A DNA stretch of 64,000 bases from the NCBI RefSeq assembly GCF_000242255.2, contig NC_017033.1:3421110-3485109 (forward strand), read 5' to 3'. Below are positions 54,201 to 64,000 of the stretch, in pieces. The position numbers and the translations under genes are program-made. Source of the stretch: Frateuria aurantia DSM 6220 (GTDB taxonomy: Bacteria; Pseudomonadota; Gammaproteobacteria; Xanthomonadales; Rhodanobacteraceae). Numbering within the stretch: position 1 is the first letter of the stretch; each line of letters begins with the position of its first letter. The notes below the pieces were generated by a model. That model had not been told where the DNA came from, did not search any database, and worked only from the letters and a program-made list of their open reading frames with translations.

Positions 54201-55349
54201 GTGACGCGTTTCGCCCAGACATTGCCCGATCCGATCATCGCCGCCAAGGCGGTCCCCCCGTTGCCACCCACCGGACCGCGCTCGCTGGCCGTCGGCGTGA
54301 TCGGCCCGGGGCGGGTCGGCAGCTGCCTTCTGCAGCAACTGGAGGCGGCCCGACCCCGGCTGTGGCACGAAGCCGGACTGGACCTGCAACTGCCAGCCGT
54401 GGTCGGTCGCCAACGGATGTGGCTGGACTGCGATGATCCGGAACTGAACCATCGCCAGGACGCCGCCCAGACCTGGCGACCCGCGGATCTCGAGGAGTTT
54501 GCCAGTTACCTGCAAAGCCGGCGGGCCGATGCCGCCCTGCTGGTCGACTGCAGCGCCAGCGAGCTGGTCGTCGCCCGCTACCCGTCCTGGCTGAAAGCCG
54601 GCATGCATATCGTGACGCCCAACAAACTGGCGGTCAGCGGACCACTGCCTCGCTGGCTGGAAATCCGTCGTGCCTGTGACAGCGGCGCCCGCCTGCGCTA
54701 TGAGGCCACCGTAGGAGCCGGTCTGCCTGTGATCCAGACCTTGCGCAGCCTGCTCGATACCGGTGATCAGTTGCGGTCCGTGCAAGGCATGTTCTCCGGT
54801 ACCCTGGCCTGGCTGTGCAACCGGCATGACGGAACGCGGCCTTTTTCCGTGCTGCTGCGGGAGGCCCGGGATCTGGGCTATACCGAACCGGACCCGCGCG
54901 ATGACCTGTCCGGCATCGATGTCGCCCGCAAGCTGGTGATTCTCGCTCGCGAAGCCGGCCACCCGCTGTCACTGGAAGATGTACGGATCGAAAGCCTGGT
55001 CCCGGCCGAACTGGCCGCCCTGTCCTGTGAAGCCTTTCTTGAACGGCTGGAGGCACTGGATGCGCCGATGGACCTGGCACTGACCCGAGCCCGTGCAGGC
55101 GGTGGCGTGCTGCGCCATGTCGCCAGCTTCGACCCGCAGGAAGGCGCGCGGGTCAGTCTGCAGGTGCTGCCGGCCTCGCATCCCTTCGCCCATACCCGGC
55201 TGACGGACAATATCGTGCAGTTCACGACCGCCCGCTATGGTGAAAACCCTCTGGTCGTCCAGGGCCCCGGCGCCGGTCCCGAGGTCACCGCCGCCGGTGT
55301 CTTCGGCGATCTGCTGCAGATCGCCCACGCCCTGCCCGCCCACGCCTGA
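54201..55349 (+). CDS. hom: homoserine dehydrogenase, stand-alone (ThrA/MetL C-terminal type)
   Basis: A 382-residue homoserine dehydrogenase reducing aspartate semialdehyde to homoserine. Residues 30-45 hold the Rossmann motif VGVIGPGRVGSCLL. VDCSASELVV and HIVTPNKLAVSG, the active-site GYTEPDPRDDLSGIDVARKL (catalytic Asp and Lys) and the closing GAGPEVTAAGVFGDLLQ are strongly like the C-terminal half of bifunctional ThrA/MetL. The aspartokinase half is absent. The GTG start follows AAGGAGACCACC, so the protein begins here and is not a fragment of a longer gene. First enzyme of the thr operon. Confidence 0.92.
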   Translation: MTRFAQTLPDPIIAAKAVPPLPPTGPRSLAVGVIGPGRVGSCLLQQLEAARPRLWHEAGLDLQLPAVVGRQRMWLDCDDPELNHRQDAAQTWRPADLEEFASYLQSRRADAALLVDCSASELVVARYPSWLKAGMHIVTPNKLAVSGPLPRWLEIRRACDSGARLRYEATVGAGLPVIQTLRSLLDTGDQLRSVQGMFSGTLAWLCNRHDGTRPFSVLLREARDLGYTEPDPRDDLSGIDVARKLVILAREAGHPLSLEDVRIESLVPAELAALSCEAFLERLEALDAPMDLALTRARAGGGVLRHVASFDPQEGARVSLQVLPASHPFAHTRLTDNIVQFTTARYGENPLVVQGPGAGPEVTAAGVFGDLLQIAHALPAHA

Positions 55350-55376
55350 ATCAGGCCGTCCCGGATACTTGCTGCC

Positions 55377-56339
55377 ATGTCCATCTCCGTTCCCTTCCCC
55401 CGTACCGCCCGGGCTCGTGCCAGTGCCAGTCTCGGCAACGTCGCCGTGGGCTTCGACATCCTTGGTCACAGCATCGATGGCCCCGCGGACATCGCCACGG
55501 TGAGTCGCATCGATCGCCCCGAGGTGGTCATCACCGCCATCCGTGGCTGCGCGCCTGACCTGCCCACCGATCCGCGCCACAATACCGCCGGCATGGCCTT
55601 GCTGGCACTGCGCAAGGCACTGGGCATTCAGCACGGCTTCGCCTTGGCTCTGGACAAGGGCATCCCGCTGGGATCCGGCCTGGGTGGTTCGGCTGCCTCC
55701 TGCGTCGCGGCCCTGGTCGCGGCCAATGCCTTGCTCGACCGCCCCCTCCAACACGAGGCCCTGTACGGCTTTGCGATGGAAGGCGAGGCCGTCGCCAGCG
55801 GCAGCCGCCATGGCGACAATGTCGGCCCGATGCTGACTGGCGGCCTGGCGCTGGCCACCCGGGATCGCCTGCTGCGGATTCCGGTGCCGGCCGAGTGGCA
55901 TTGCGCGGTGGTCCACCCCCATCACGTATTGGAAACCCGCAAGGCCCGTGCCGCGCTGGAACGTGATTTCGACCTGCCGGTCTTTGTGCGCCAGAGCAGC
56001 CACCTGGCCCTGGTCCTGGCCGGCTGCTATCAGGCCGACCCGGAACTGGTCCGTGAAGGCCTGAAAGATGTTCTGGTCGAACCCCTGCGTGCGGCTCTGG
56101 TCCCGCAATTTCATCGCGTCAAGCAGGCCGCGCTGGACCATCACGCCCTTGGCGCCAGCATCGCCGGTGGCGGTCCCAGCGTCTTTGGCTGGTATACCAC
56201 CCGGGCAGATGCCGACAAGGCCGCTGCCGCCATGGCGGCAGCTTTTGCCGAAGGCGGCCTGGACAGCGATCGCCACGTATCGGCCATCAACGGGCCGGCC
56301 GCCTGCCTGCTGGAATCGGCCTGCGAGGTGGCCGCATGA
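55377..56339 (+). CDS. thrB: homoserine kinase
   Basis: A 320-residue GHMP kinase making O-phosphohomoserine. ATP loop [15 protein letters not shown]-terminal [13 protein letters not shown], and the C-terminal [15 protein letters not shown] glycine-rich motif are all present. It starts 27 bases after hom; its stop overlaps the thrC start in ATGA. Confidence 0.96.
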   Translation: MSISVPFPRTARARASASLGNVAVGFDILGHSIDGPADIATVSRIDRPEVVITAIRGCAPDLPTDPRHNTAGMALLALRKALGIQHGFALALDKGIPLGSGLGGSAASCVAALVAANALLDRPLQHEALYGFAMEGEAVASGSRHGDNVGPMLTGGLALATRDRLLRIPVPAEWHCAVVHPHHVLETRKARAALERDFDLPVFVRQSSHLALVLAGCYQADPELVREGLKDVLVEPLRAALVPQFHRVKQAALDHHALGASIAGGGPSVFGWYTTRADADKAAAAMAAAFAEGGLDSDRHVSAINGPAACLLESACEVAA

Positions 56340-57655
56340 GCCGCCCCATGGTCTTCCACAGCACCCGTGATGCCACCGTCAGCGCCGGCTTGAGCCAGGC
56401 CATCGCGGCAGGACTTGCGCCGGACGGCGGCCTTTATGTCCCGGCCGCACTGCCGCGACAGCATCCGGCCGACTTTGCCGCCGGGGCCGATCTGGCCGAA
56501 ACCGCCTGTCAGCTGCTGCAGCCGTTTTTTGCCGGCGATCCGCTGGAGGTCGAACTGCCCGCCATCTGCCGTGAAGCCTTCACCTTCCAGGCTCCGCTGC
56601 GGACTCTGGGTTTCGGCGAAGCGCAGGTGCTGGAGCTGTTCCATGGCCCCACGGCCGCCTTCAAGGATTTTGGTGCCCGCTTTCTGGCCGCCTGTCTGCG
56701 TCGCCTGCCCCGCGCCGACGCTCGCCCGCTGACCATCCTGGTAGCCACATCCGGTGATACCGGCGCGGCAGTCGGCGCCGCCTTCGATGGTCTGCCCGGG
56801 CTGCAGGTGATGATCCTGTATCCGGACGGCAAGGTATCACCACGTCAGGCCCATCAGCTGGGCAGTTTCGGCGGCAATGTCCAGGCCCTCAAGGTCACCG
56901 GCCGCTTCGACGACTGCCAGCGCATGGTCAAGGCCGCCCTGAATGATGGCCGGCTGCAAGCCGACGTGCCCTTGTCCTCGGCCAACAGCATCAGTCTGGG
57001 TCGGCTGCTGCCGCAGATGGCCTATTACGCCCAGGCTTGCCTGCAGGAATGGCAGCGCGAAGGACGTCTCCTGAACCTGATCATTCCCACCGGCAATCTC
57101 GGCAATGCGCTGGCCGCCACCTGGGTCCGCGCCATGGGCCTGCCGATCGGCGAGATCGTGCTCAGCTGCAATGCCAATCGCACCTTGCCGGACTATTTCG
57201 ACGGCCAGGACTACCGCCCTCGCGAGGCCGTGGCCACTCTGGCCAATGCCATGGACGTCGGTGCACCCAGCAATTTCGAGCGATTGCGCTGGACCTTCCC
57301 GGAGGAAGAGCTGCTGCGCCGGCATCTGCGCGCCTTCAGCATTGATGATGCGGACATCATGACCAGCCTGAAGCGCCATGCCCTCGATGACGGCGAGCTG
57401 CTGTGCCCGCATACCTCGACCGCGGCCGCCGTGCTGGATCGCCTGCGCCAGGCGGCCGATCACCGCCCCTGGACCCTGGTCGCCACCGCGCATCCGGCCA
57501 AGTTCGAAACCGTGATCGAACCCCTGATCAGCCGGCCGGTGGCTGTTCCGCCTGCTTTGCAGACCATGCTGGACCGTCCTGCCCGCGCCAGGTCGATACC
57601 GCCCTCCGATTCGATGCTCGCTGCCTGCCTGCGTGCCTTCCCGTCAGATCAGTGA
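56336..57655 (+). CDS. thrC: threonine synthase
   Basis: A 439-residue PLP enzyme converting O-phosphohomoserine to threonine. N-terminal [13 protein letters not shown], the PLP lysine in [24 protein letters not shown] and [12 protein letters not shown] mark the long (E. coli-like) branch. ATGA overlap with thrB indicates coupled translation. It completes the threonine branch downstream of hom and thrB. Confidence 0.97.
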   Translation: MSRPMVFHSTRDATVSAGLSQAIAAGLAPDGGLYVPAALPRQHPADFAAGADLAETACQLLQPFFAGDPLEVELPAICREAFTFQAPLRTLGFGEAQVLELFHGPTAAFKDFGARFLAACLRRLPRADARPLTILVATSGDTGAAVGAAFDGLPGLQVMILYPDGKVSPRQAHQLGSFGGNVQALKVTGRFDDCQRMVKAALNDGRLQADVPLSSANSISLGRLLPQMAYYAQACLQEWQREGRLLNLIIPTGNLGNALAATWVRAMGLPIGEIVLSCNANRTLPDYFDGQDYRPREAVATLANAMDVGAPSNFERLRWTFPEEELLRRHLRAFSIDDADIMTSLKRHALDDGELLCPHTSTAAAVLDRLRQAADHRPWTLVATAHPAKFETVIEPLISRPVAVPPALQTMLDRPARARSIPPSDSMLAACLRAFPSDQ

Positions 57656-57762
57656 AGTCTGGGGAAAATATGGCCATGGAAGGCCATACGTCCTTGCGGA
57701 AGGCGGATAGGTCGGCATGAACAGCCGCTCCGGATCCGTTTCCGCCCCGGTGAAACCAGCTA

Positions 57763-57791
57763 TTGACAGCCGCCATGCGAGAGGTTTAAGT
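57763..57791 (+). promoter_or_regulatory. candidate promoter of the leu-ilv operon
   Basis: A perfect TTGACA (57763-57768) is followed after 17 bases by TTAAGT (57786-57791), a poor -10. Transcription from here would start near the first codon of the leader peptide, so either the peptide begins at 57801 or later, or another upstream promoter is used. Confidence 0.45.
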
Positions 57792-57794
57792 TCG

Positions 57795-57935
57795 ATGCCT
57801 ATGTTCTCTCGCACCCGCCCTTCCGACGTTTCCAGCACCCGCTTCATCGCGGTCGTTGCCGGTACGTCCGCGCGTGCCCTGCAGCTTCTTGCCCTCGTAC
57901 TCGTACTCCTTATTACCAGCGGAGGAGCGGGCTGA
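57795..57935 (+). CDS. leu/ilv operon leader peptide
   Basis: A 46-codon frame (ATG 57795, GAGG ten bases upstream; ATG 57801 also possible). The distal part reads ALQLLALVLVLLITSGGAG. It has seven Leu, two Val and one Ile codons in a row of fifteen, then Gly-Gly and a stop just before the attenuator. This is the pattern of leader peptides sensing branched-chain aminoacyl-tRNAs. It precedes leuA and controls a transcript that also carries ilvC. Confidence 0.8.
   Translation: MPMFSRTRPSDVSSTRFIAVVAGTSARALQLLALVLVLLITSGGAG
57920..57933 (+). promoter_or_regulatory. antiterminator segment of the leu leader
   Basis: CGGAGGAGCGGGCT in the last leader codons is complementary, with one extra base, to the 5' arm of the terminator (AACCCGCCTCCG). 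A ribosome stalled on the Leu/Val codons would leave this segment free to pair with that arm and prevent termination; a ribosome at the stop codon would cover it. Confidence 0.65.
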
Positions 57936-57982
57936 GGGCGACTGTCCAGGTAAAGCGAAAACCACCTGAACCAGACAACCAA

Positions 57983-58019
57983 AACCCGCCTCCGGCAACG
58001 GAAGCGGGTTTTTTTTTGG
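57983..58019 (+). terminator. leu attenuator terminator
   Basis: The stem AACCCGC-c-TCCG pairs with CGGA-a-GCGGGTT around a GCAA tetraloop and is followed by seven more T's (nine in all). It lies 48 bases after the leader stop and 25 before leuA, the right place for transcription attenuation. Confidence 0.9.
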
Positions 58020-58043
58020 CCCTGCATTTCCCCCCCAGATCAT

Positions 58044-59651
58044 ATGGATCCCCTCGTGATGACCACCGACTCCTCCAGCACCGCCCCCCCGGGTGACGTA
58101 GCCAGCCAGCAGGTCCGCATCTTCGATACCACCTTGCGTGACGGCGAACAGGCTCCCGGCTTTTCCATGAATCGCCAGGCCAAGCTGCGGATGGCCCAGA
58201 TGCTGGAATCGCTGGGCGTGGATGTGATGGAGACCGGTTTTCCAGCCGCCTCGCCGGACGACTTCGCCGCCGTCGCCGAGATCAGCCGCCAGTTGCGCAA
58301 TACCACGGCCTGCGCCCTGGCCCGCTGCCAGGCCGCCGATATCGAGGCCGCCGGCCGCGCTCTGGAGGGAGCCCATCGCTCTCGAATCCATGTGTTTCTC
58401 TCGACCAGCCCGCTGCACCGCGAATTCAAGCTGGGCAAGAGCAAGTCCGAAGTGATCGATCTGGCCTGCAGCGGCATCGAACGCGCCCTGCAGTACTGTG
58501 ACGAAGTGGAATTTTCGGCTGAAGACGCCTTGCGTACCGAGCCCGACTATCTCATCGAAGTCTTCAATGCCGCGATTGCTGCCGGTGCCAGCACCTTGAA
58601 TGCCCCCGACACGGTCGGCTTCACCACCCCAGCGGAAGTCGAAGCCCTGTTCCGCCAGCTGTACCGAGAGGTCCGGCACCAAGGGCGGGCGATATTCTCG
58701 GCCCATTGCCACGATGATCTGGGCATGGCCGTTGCCAACAGCCTGGCGGCCGTCGCCGGCGGCGCCCGCCAGATCGAATGCACCATCAACGGCATCGGCG
58801 AGCGTGCCGGCAACGCCTCGCTGGAAGAGGTGGTGATGGCCTTGAAGGTCCGCTCGCCGCTTTACGGCCTGCAGACCCGCATCGACACCCGCAAGCTGTA
58901 TCCGGCCTCGCGCCTGCTGAGCCAGCTGACCGGTCAGTCCGTGCCGCGCAACAAGGCCATTGTCGGCGAGAACGCCTTCGCCCATGAGTCCGGGATTCAC
59001 CAGCACGGCATGCTGAAACACCGGGGCACCTACGAGATCATGACGCCGCAGGACGTCGGCATCGCCGAGACCCGACTGGTGCTGGGCAAGCATTCCGGCC
59101 GCGCCGCCCTGCGCCAGCGCCTGCAGGTGCTGGGCCAGCAGCCCGACGAAGCGGCGATGGAGGATATCTTCAGCCGTTTCAAAGCTCTGGCCGACCGCAA
59201 AAGCGAAGTGCACGACGATGATCTGATCGCGCTGGCCCTGGGCCAGGATCCGGACGCCGTCGGCCCCTGGCACCTTGGACGGCTGAGCACCCATTCGGAT
59301 CTCGGTGGCCGGGCCCGCGCCACGATCGGCCTGCACCATGACGATGGCCGCCAGATCAGCGGCGAGGCCCAGGGTGACGGTCCGGTCGATGCCGCCCTGA
59401 AAGCCATTGCCGACGCCATCGGCCTCAGCCCGCAACTGACCGAATTCCAGATCCGTGCCGTCGGTGCCGGCAGCGATGCCCAGGGCCAGGCTCATCTGAG
59501 CGTCAGCCACCAGGGTCGCCACTGGCGCGCCAGTGGCGTCAGCACCGATGTCATCGAGGCCGCCGCCCAGGCCCTGCTGAGCGCCATCAACCGCATCCAG
59601 CGCAGCACGCCCGACCAGGTCGATGCTGCCGCCAGGCGAGCCGCGCCCTGA
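58044..59651 (+). CDS. leuA: 2-isopropylmalate synthase
   Basis: A 535-residue enzyme condensing acetyl-CoA with 2-oxoisovalerate. The HMGL-like barrel has [14 protein letters not shown], the metal ligands in [10 protein letters not shown] and GIGERAGNA, and [10 protein letters not shown]. The C-terminal LeuA dimer/regulatory domain (about 400-520) binds leucine for feedback inhibition. The start is ATG 58044 or ATG 58059, and neither has a strong ribosome site. Confidence 0.95.
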   Translation: MDPLVMTTDSSSTAPPGDVASQQVRIFDTTLRDGEQAPGFSMNRQAKLRMAQMLESLGVDVMETGFPAASPDDFAAVAEISRQLRNTTACALARCQAADIEAAGRALEGAHRSRIHVFLSTSPLHREFKLGKSKSEVIDLACSGIERALQYCDEVEFSAEDALRTEPDYLIEVFNAAIAAGASTLNAPDTVGFTTPAEVEALFRQLYREVRHQGRAIFSAHCHDDLGMAVANSLAAVAGGARQIECTINGIGERAGNASLEEVVMALKVRSPLYGLQTRIDTRKLYPASRLLSQLTGQSVPRNKAIVGENAFAHESGIHQHGMLKHRGTYEIMTPQDVGIAETRLVLGKHSGRAALRQRLQVLGQQPDEAAMEDIFSRFKALADRKSEVHDDDLIALALGQDPDAVGPWHLGRLSTHSDLGGRARATIGLHHDDGRQISGEAQGDGPVDAALKAIADAIGLSPQLTEFQIRAVGAGSDAQGQAHLSVSHQGRHWRASGVSTDVIEAAAQALLSAINRIQRSTPDQVDAAARRAAP

Positions 59652-59694
59652 TCGCCGCCCAGACCCCCAAGCCTTCCCATACACAGGCAGAACC

Positions 59695-61107
59695 ATGACC
59701 TACCCCCGTACCTTGTTCGAGAAAATCTGGGACCGCCATGTGGTGGTTCCCGAAACCGCCGATACACCGGCCATCCTGTATATCGACCTTCATCTGATCC
59801 ATGAGGTCACCACCCCGCAGGCCTTTGACGAGCTGCGCCAGCGCGGTCTGGGCGTGGCCCGCCCGCAGCAGGTACTGGCCACCCTGGATCACTCCACCCC
59901 GACCCTGCCGGCCAATCCCGACGGCAGCCATCCATATGTCACCGAACAGGCGGCCCGCCAGGTCGCCACCCTGGAACGGAACTGCCACGAGTTCGGCATC
60001 GAACTGAATGGCTGGGGTTCGGCCCATCGCGGCATCGTGCATGTGATCGGCCCGGAATACGGTGCCACCCAGCCCGGCATGACCATCGTCTGCGGCGACA
60101 GCCATACCGCCACGCATGGTGCTTTCGGTGCCTTGGCTTTCGGCATCGGCACCACCGAGGTCGGTCATGTGCTGGCCACCCAGTGCCTGCTGCAGCGCAA
60201 GCCGAAAACGCTGGCCATCGAGGTCGACGGCGAGCTGCGACCCGGCATCGGCGCCAAGGATCTGATCCTGCACATCATCGGCAGGATCGGCATCGGCGGC
60301 GGCACCGGCCACGTCATCGAATACCGTGGCAAGGCCATCGAAGCCTTGTCGATGGAAGAGCGTATGACGGTCTGCAATATGTCGATCGAGGCCGGTGCCC
60401 GCGCCGGCCTGATCGCTCCCGATGCGACCACCTATGCCTGGCTGCAGGGCCGTCCGAAAGCCCCGGCAGGGGCGGACTGGGACCGTGCCGTGCAGGCCTG
60501 GCACGAGCTGGCCTCCGACCCCGGTGCCCGCTATGACCGCGTGGTGCATATCGATGCCGGCGAGGTGATGCCGACCATCACCTACGGCACCCATCCAGGC
60601 ATGGTGATCCCCATCGGCGAAGCCGTCCCCGACGCTCGTGACGAGCAGGAGCGCAAGGCGCTGGACTACATGCGCTTTCAGAGCGGCCAGAGTTTGCTGG
60701 GCGAGAAGGTCGATGTGGTCTTTGTCGGCTCCTGCACCAATTCCCGGCTGTCGGATCTGCGTGAAGCTGCCGCCGTGCTGCGCCACAAACCGGTTGCGAC
60801 CGGGGTCCGCATGCTGGTGGTACCCGGCTCGGTGCAGATCAAGGCCGAAGCCGAGGCCGAAGGACTGGACAAGGTCTTTCGCCAGGCCGGTGCCGAATGG
60901 CGCGAGGCCGGCTGCTCGATGTGCATCGGCATGAACGGCGATATCGCCGGGCCCGGCCAGCTGGTGGTCTCCACCAGCAACCGCAATTTCGAAGGCCGCC
61001 AGGGTCCGGGTGTACGCACCGTGCTGGCAAGCCCGCGCATTGCCGCTCTGGCCGCCGTCCACGGCTGCATCACCGCCCCTGACGACGCCATGGAGATCGC
61101 CGCATGA
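59695..61107 (+). CDS. leuC: 3-isopropylmalate dehydratase large subunit
   Basis: A 470-residue aconitase-family subunit. The [4Fe-4S] cysteines are in [12 protein letters not shown] and [29 protein letters not shown] and the N-terminal [12 protein letters not shown] are standard. It isomerises 2- to 3-isopropylmalate with LeuD. It follows leuA by 43 bases and overlaps leuD in ATGA. Confidence 0.97.
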   Translation: MTYPRTLFEKIWDRHVVVPETADTPAILYIDLHLIHEVTTPQAFDELRQRGLGVARPQQVLATLDHSTPTLPANPDGSHPYVTEQAARQVATLERNCHEFGIELNGWGSAHRGIVHVIGPEYGATQPGMTIVCGDSHTATHGAFGALAFGIGTTEVGHVLATQCLLQRKPKTLAIEVDGELRPGIGAKDLILHIIGRIGIGGGTGHVIEYRGKAIEALSMEERMTVCNMSIEAGARAGLIAPDATTYAWLQGRPKAPAGADWDRAVQAWHELASDPGARYDRVVHIDAGEVMPTITYGTHPGMVIPIGEAVPDARDEQERKALDYMRFQSGQSLLGEKVDVVFVGSCTNSRLSDLREAAAVLRHKPVATGVRMLVVPGSVQIKAEAEAEGLDKVFRQAGAEWREAGCSMCIGMNGDIAGPGQLVVSTSNRNFEGRQGPGVRTVLASPRIAALAAVHGCITAPDDAMEIAA

Positions 61108-61688
61108 AGCCGCTGACCGTGATTGATTCCCGTACGGCGGTATTGCCGTTTGAAAACATCGATACCGACCGCATCATTCCGGCCCGGTTTCTGACCACCA
61201 CCGAGCGCCGGGGTCTGGGCCGGCATGCCTTCAATGACTGGCGCTATCTGGAAGATGGCCGCGACAACCCCGATTTCGTGCTGAACCAGCCCCAGGCCGC
61301 CGGCTGTGAAATCCTGGTCGCCGGGCACAACTTCGGCTGCGGCTCATCGCGTGAGCACGCACCATGGGCCTTGCTCGATTTCGGCATCAAGGCCGTGATC
61401 TCTTCGGAAATCGCCGACATCTTCCGCAGCAACGCGCTGAAAAACGGCCTGCTGGCCATCGTTCTGCCCGAGACCGAGCACGCCCGACTGATGCAGCATC
61501 CCGGCCAGCGCCTGCATATCGATATCCAGACCGGCAACATCCAGACCGCGGATGGCCGGAACATCCATTTCGAACTGGACGGCTTCGCCCGCCATTGCCT
61601 GTTGAACGGCGTCGACCAGCTGGGCTATCTGCTGCAGCACCGTCAACAGATCAACGATTACGAACAAAAGCGGGATATCTGCGCATGA
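61104..61688 (+). CDS. leuD: 3-isopropylmalate dehydratase small subunit
   Basis: A 194-residue swivel-domain subunit of LeuCD. It has [13 protein letters not shown] and [18 protein letters not shown], which carries the substrate-contacting segment. Start and stop both overlap neighbours in ATGA, indicating tight translational coupling within the operon. Confidence 0.97.
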   Translation: MKPLTVIDSRTAVLPFENIDTDRIIPARFLTTTERRGLGRHAFNDWRYLEDGRDNPDFVLNQPQAAGCEILVAGHNFGCGSSREHAPWALLDFGIKAVISSEIADIFRSNALKNGLLAIVLPETEHARLMQHPGQRLHIDIQTGNIQTADGRNIHFELDGFARHCLLNGVDQLGYLLQHRQQINDYEQKRDICA

Positions 61689-62743
61689 ACTACCGGATTG
61701 TGACCTTGCCCGGCGATGGTGTCGGCCCTGAAGTCTCCGCCGCCGCGGTCGAGGTACTGCATGAAATCGGCCGTCAGTTCGGCCACCAGTTCCAGATCGA
61801 CGAGCAGCTGATCGGTGGTGCCGCCATCGATGCCACCGGCCAGGCCCTGCCGGAAGCCAGCCTGGAGGCGGCCCGTCAGGCCGATGCCGTGCTGCTGGGT
61901 GCGGTAGGTGGGCCCAAGTGGTCGGATCCGCAGGCCAAGGTTCGCCCCGAGCAAGGCCTGCTGGCCTTGCGCGCCGCGCTGCAGGTCTATGCCAATCTGC
62001 GGCCGCTGCAGGTACATCCGGCACTGGCCGAGCTGTCACCGCTCAAGAATGAACGCCTGCAGGGCGTCGATATCCTGTTCGTTCGCGAGCTGACCGGCGG
62101 CACCTATTTCGGTGCCAAGCAGCGCGGCAAGGATTTCGCCACGGACGAATGCCGTTATACCGAGGCCGAGATCGAGCGGGTGGTCCGTCGCGCCTTCGAG
62201 CTGGCCCGCGGTCGTCGCCGCCATCTCACCTCGGTGGACAAGGCCAATGTGCTGGAGACCTCGCGCCTGTGGCGCAGCACCGTGCAACGGCTGGCCGGCG
62301 AATATCCCGATGTCGTCGTCGAACACCAGCTGGTCGATTCGATGGCGATGCTGCTGCTGACCCAGCCCTCGCGGTACGACGTGGTGGTCACCGAAAACCT
62401 GTTCGGTGACATTCTGACCGACGAGGCCGCCGCGCTGGCCGGCTCACTGGGTCTGCTGCCCTCCGCCTCGCTGGGCGAAGGCCGCAATGCCTTGTATGAA
62501 CCCATCCATGGATCGGCACCCGATATCGCCGGCCAGGGCATTGCCAACCCAGTCGGCACCATCCTGTCGGCAGCCCTGCTGTTGCGTCATTCACTGCAGC
62601 TCGATGCCGAGGCCTCGGCCGTGGAGAAGGCCGTGGATCATGTCCTGAGCAAGGGACCGCATTCGCGGGACATCGGCGGTGAGGCCGGTACCGACGAGGT
62701 CCTGACCGCCGTACTGAAGGCACTGCGCAACAACCGTCACTGA
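61685..62743 (+). CDS. leuB: 3-isopropylmalate dehydrogenase
   Basis: A 352-residue NAD-dependent oxidative decarboxylase giving 2-oxoisocaproate. It has [16 protein letters not shown], the substrate loop [23 protein letters not shown] and [19 protein letters not shown], the metal-binding motif. The ATG overlaps the leuD stop; the long open frame upstream is in a different frame of leuD and is not used. Confidence 0.97.
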   Translation: MNYRIVTLPGDGVGPEVSAAAVEVLHEIGRQFGHQFQIDEQLIGGAAIDATGQALPEASLEAARQADAVLLGAVGGPKWSDPQAKVRPEQGLLALRAALQVYANLRPLQVHPALAELSPLKNERLQGVDILFVRELTGGTYFGAKQRGKDFATDECRYTEAEIERVVRRAFELARGRRRHLTSVDKANVLETSRLWRSTVQRLAGEYPDVVVEHQLVDSMAMLLLTQPSRYDVVVTENLFGDILTDEAAALAGSLGLLPSASLGEGRNALYEPIHGSAPDIAGQGIANPVGTILSAALLLRHSLQLDAEASAVEKAVDHVLSKGPHSRDIGGEAGTDEVLTAVLKALRNNRH

Positions 62744-62812
62744 ACATCACTCCCACTGACCCCAGCCCACTGCCTCTGCCACCGGCAGAGCATTTATCCA
62801 GGAAATCCGATC

Positions 62813-63817
62813 ATGACCGATACACCCGCCACCACCGCCCCGCTGGCCCAGGCCCGCATCGCCGTTATCGGCTATGGCAGCCAGGGTCGCGCCCACGCCC
62901 TGAATCTGAAGGACTCCGGGCTGGACGTGATCGTCGGCCTGCGCAAGGACGGCCCCTCGTGGCAAAAGGCCATCGAGGACGGCTTTGCCGTCGCCGAACC
63001 GTCTGCCGCCGTGGCCGAAGCCGATCTGGTGGCGGTCCTGACCCCGGACATGGTCCAGCCCGAGCTGTACCGCACCGCGATCGAACCCAACATCAAGCCC
63101 GGTGCCACCCTGTTGTTCGCCCATGGCTTCAATGTCCATTTCGGCCAGATCAAGCCCCGCGCCGATATCGATGTGGTGCTGGTGGCCCCCAAGGGACCGG
63201 GTGCACTGGTCCGTCGCGAATTCGAGATCGGCCGGGGCGTGCCCTGTCTGTTCGCGGTCTATCAGGATACGACCGGCCATGCCGAGGAGCGGGCCAAGGC
63301 CTATGCCGCCGGCCTGGGCGGCGCCCGCGCCCTGCTGATCCGCACCGACTTCAAGGAAGAGACCGAGACCGACCTGTTCGGCGAGCAGGCCGTGCTGTGC
63401 GGCGGCGCCAGCGAACTGGTGATCAAGGGCTTCGAGACCTTGGTCGAGGCCGGTTACCAGCCTGAAATCGCCTATTACGAAGTGCTGCACGAGCTGAAGC
63501 TGATCGTGGACCTGTTCTATGAAGGCGGCATCAGCCGGATGCTGGAATTCATCTCCGAGACCGCGCAATACGGCGACTACGTCAGTGGCCCGCGCATTGT
63601 CGACGATGCCACCAAGGCGCGCATGAAGGCCGTGCTGACCGACATTCAGGATGGCACCTTCGCCCGCAACTGGACCGAGGAATACAAGGCCGGACTGCCG
63701 AACTACAAGCGCCTGAAGCAGGCCGATCTGGATCATCCGATCGAGAAGGTCGGCAAGGCCCTGCGTGCCCGCATGCCCTGGCTGTCAGCCACAGCGCCGG
63801 CCGCCAAGCCCGCCTGA
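62813..63817 (+). CDS. ilvC: ketol-acid reductoisomerase (class I)
   Basis: A 334-residue KARI converting acetolactate to dihydroxyisovalerate. The N-terminal dinucleotide motif [17 protein letters not shown] is followed by GLRKDGPSW, a class I NADPH-type loop. The C-terminal knotted domain has metal ligands in [12 protein letters not shown] and [27 protein letters not shown] supplies the ribosome site. It follows leuB by 69 bases, placing an ilv gene in the leu transcript. Confidence 0.96.
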   Translation: MTDTPATTAPLAQARIAVIGYGSQGRAHALNLKDSGLDVIVGLRKDGPSWQKAIEDGFAVAEPSAAVAEADLVAVLTPDMVQPELYRTAIEPNIKPGATLLFAHGFNVHFGQIKPRADIDVVLVAPKGPGALVRREFEIGRGVPCLFAVYQDTTGHAEERAKAYAAGLGGARALLIRTDFKEETETDLFGEQAVLCGGASELVIKGFETLVEAGYQPEIAYYEVLHELKLIVDLFYEGGISRMLEFISETAQYGDYVSGPRIVDDATKARMKAVLTDIQDGTFARNWTEEYKAGLPNYKRLKQADLDHPIEKVGKALRARMPWLSATAPAAKPA

Positions 63818-63827
63818 GGTCGTCTCC

Positions 63828-63864
63828 GCCTTGCCGCCGGTACCTTGAAGGGACCGGCGGCAAG
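63828..63864 (+). repeat. 13-bp perfect hairpin between ilvC and acetolactate synthase
   Basis: CCTTGCCGCCGGT (63828-63840) and ACCGGCGGCAAGG (63852-63864) are exact reverse complements, and the 11-base centre itself can form CCTT-g-AAGG. No U-tract follows, so it is more likely an mRNA-stabilising or partial-termination structure inside the operon. Confidence 0.65.
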
Positions 63865-63904
63865 GTCCTCCCATTTCTGTCTTGACCATGTCAGGAGCCG
63901 CGCT

Positions 63905-64000
63905 GTGAATGTTGTTGCCCCGCCCCGCACGACCACCGAAACCGCCACCGAGGCGGTCCATCCCTGCCATGGGAAAACGATGAGCGGGGCCGAGATCGTG
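63905..64000 (+). CDS. ilvB: acetolactate synthase large subunit, 5' end only
   Basis: Thirty-two codons from a GTG with GGAG nine bases upstream. The sequence ends MSGAEIV, the start of the thiamine-pyrophosphate N-terminal domain of acetolactate synthase large subunits (typically M-x-GAE/D-x-x-V). An internal ATG at 63980 is an alternative start. It directly follows ilvC, as expected for the branched-chain pathway. Whether it is IlvB, IlvG or IlvI cannot be told from this piece. Confidence 0.7.
   Translation, partial: MNVVAPPRTTTETATEAVHPCHGKTMSGAEIV

Noticed and set aside
57786-59696. 636-codon minus-strand open frame opposite leuA and its leader
   Set aside because: Antisense shadow of leuA. 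It would run through the attenuator and has no recognisable domain.

Overview
This window reads as a stretch of a high-GC gammaproteobacterial chromosome, most likely from the Xanthomonadales (Lysobacterales), and within them the Rhodanobacteraceae side (Dyella, Frateuria and Rhodanobacter relatives). The grounds are the gene families and their arrangement: a TIGR02449-like gene next to zapA, a HemB with an aspartate-rich metal site, secB-gpsA, and leader-controlled thr and leu/ilv operons. No sequence search was run, so the placement is inferred from family recognition. Nearly all of the window is ordinary chromosomal coding sequence. No insertion sequence, prophage, CRISPR array or rRNA was seen. 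There is one tRNA, tRNA-Arg(CCG).

Layout. 0-7.1 kb: the 3' end of trmB, a LysR regulator, and a divergent RND efflux operon (adaptor, pump, outer-membrane channel). 7.2-11.7 kb: zapA with its small coiled-coil partner, hemB, glk and a D-lactate dehydrogenase. 11.7-19 kb: an SNF2-type helicase, gpsA-secB, rpmB-rpmG and an MFS carrier. 19-25 kb: the D-alanine catabolic pair dadA-dadX with a divergent Lrp regulator, a ClC-type channel, the ohr/ohrR peroxide pair, and a non-coding stretch with a candidate small RNA. 25-40 kb: a lone FabG-like reductase, tRNA-Arg, an M61 peptidase, and an iron and phospholipid region. That region holds a siderophore-interacting protein, a Tat-exported phospholipase C, a PepSY/flavodoxin/reductase fusion with a Fur-box promoter, an APC permease, a TonB receptor and Dps.

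40-54 kb: a glycerophosphodiesterase, nagA, cpdB, a TetR-OMF-EmrA-EmrB efflux block, and a secreted-lipase cluster of two family I.1 lipases and one foldase. 54-64 kb is amino-acid biosynthesis. A Thr-rich leader precedes homoserine dehydrogenase-thrB-thrC. A Leu/Val-rich leader with a clear attenuator precedes leuA-leuC-leuD-leuB-ilvC and the start of acetolactate synthase, which runs off the window.

The most interesting signals are regulatory. They are a 15-bp Lrp-like palindrome between dadA and lrp, a matched pair of operators in front of ohr and ohrR, and a small transcript candidate at about 24.96-25.02 kb. That candidate sits downstream of a 14-bp perfect palindrome, and its C-rich stretch is exactly complementary over 11 nt to the ribosome-binding site of one lipase gene. 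I did not find a wholly new multi-gene defence or mobile system. The candidates worth testing are the small RNA, the tandem lipases sharing one foldase, the stand-alone ThrA-type homoserine dehydrogenase and the divergent ClC protein.
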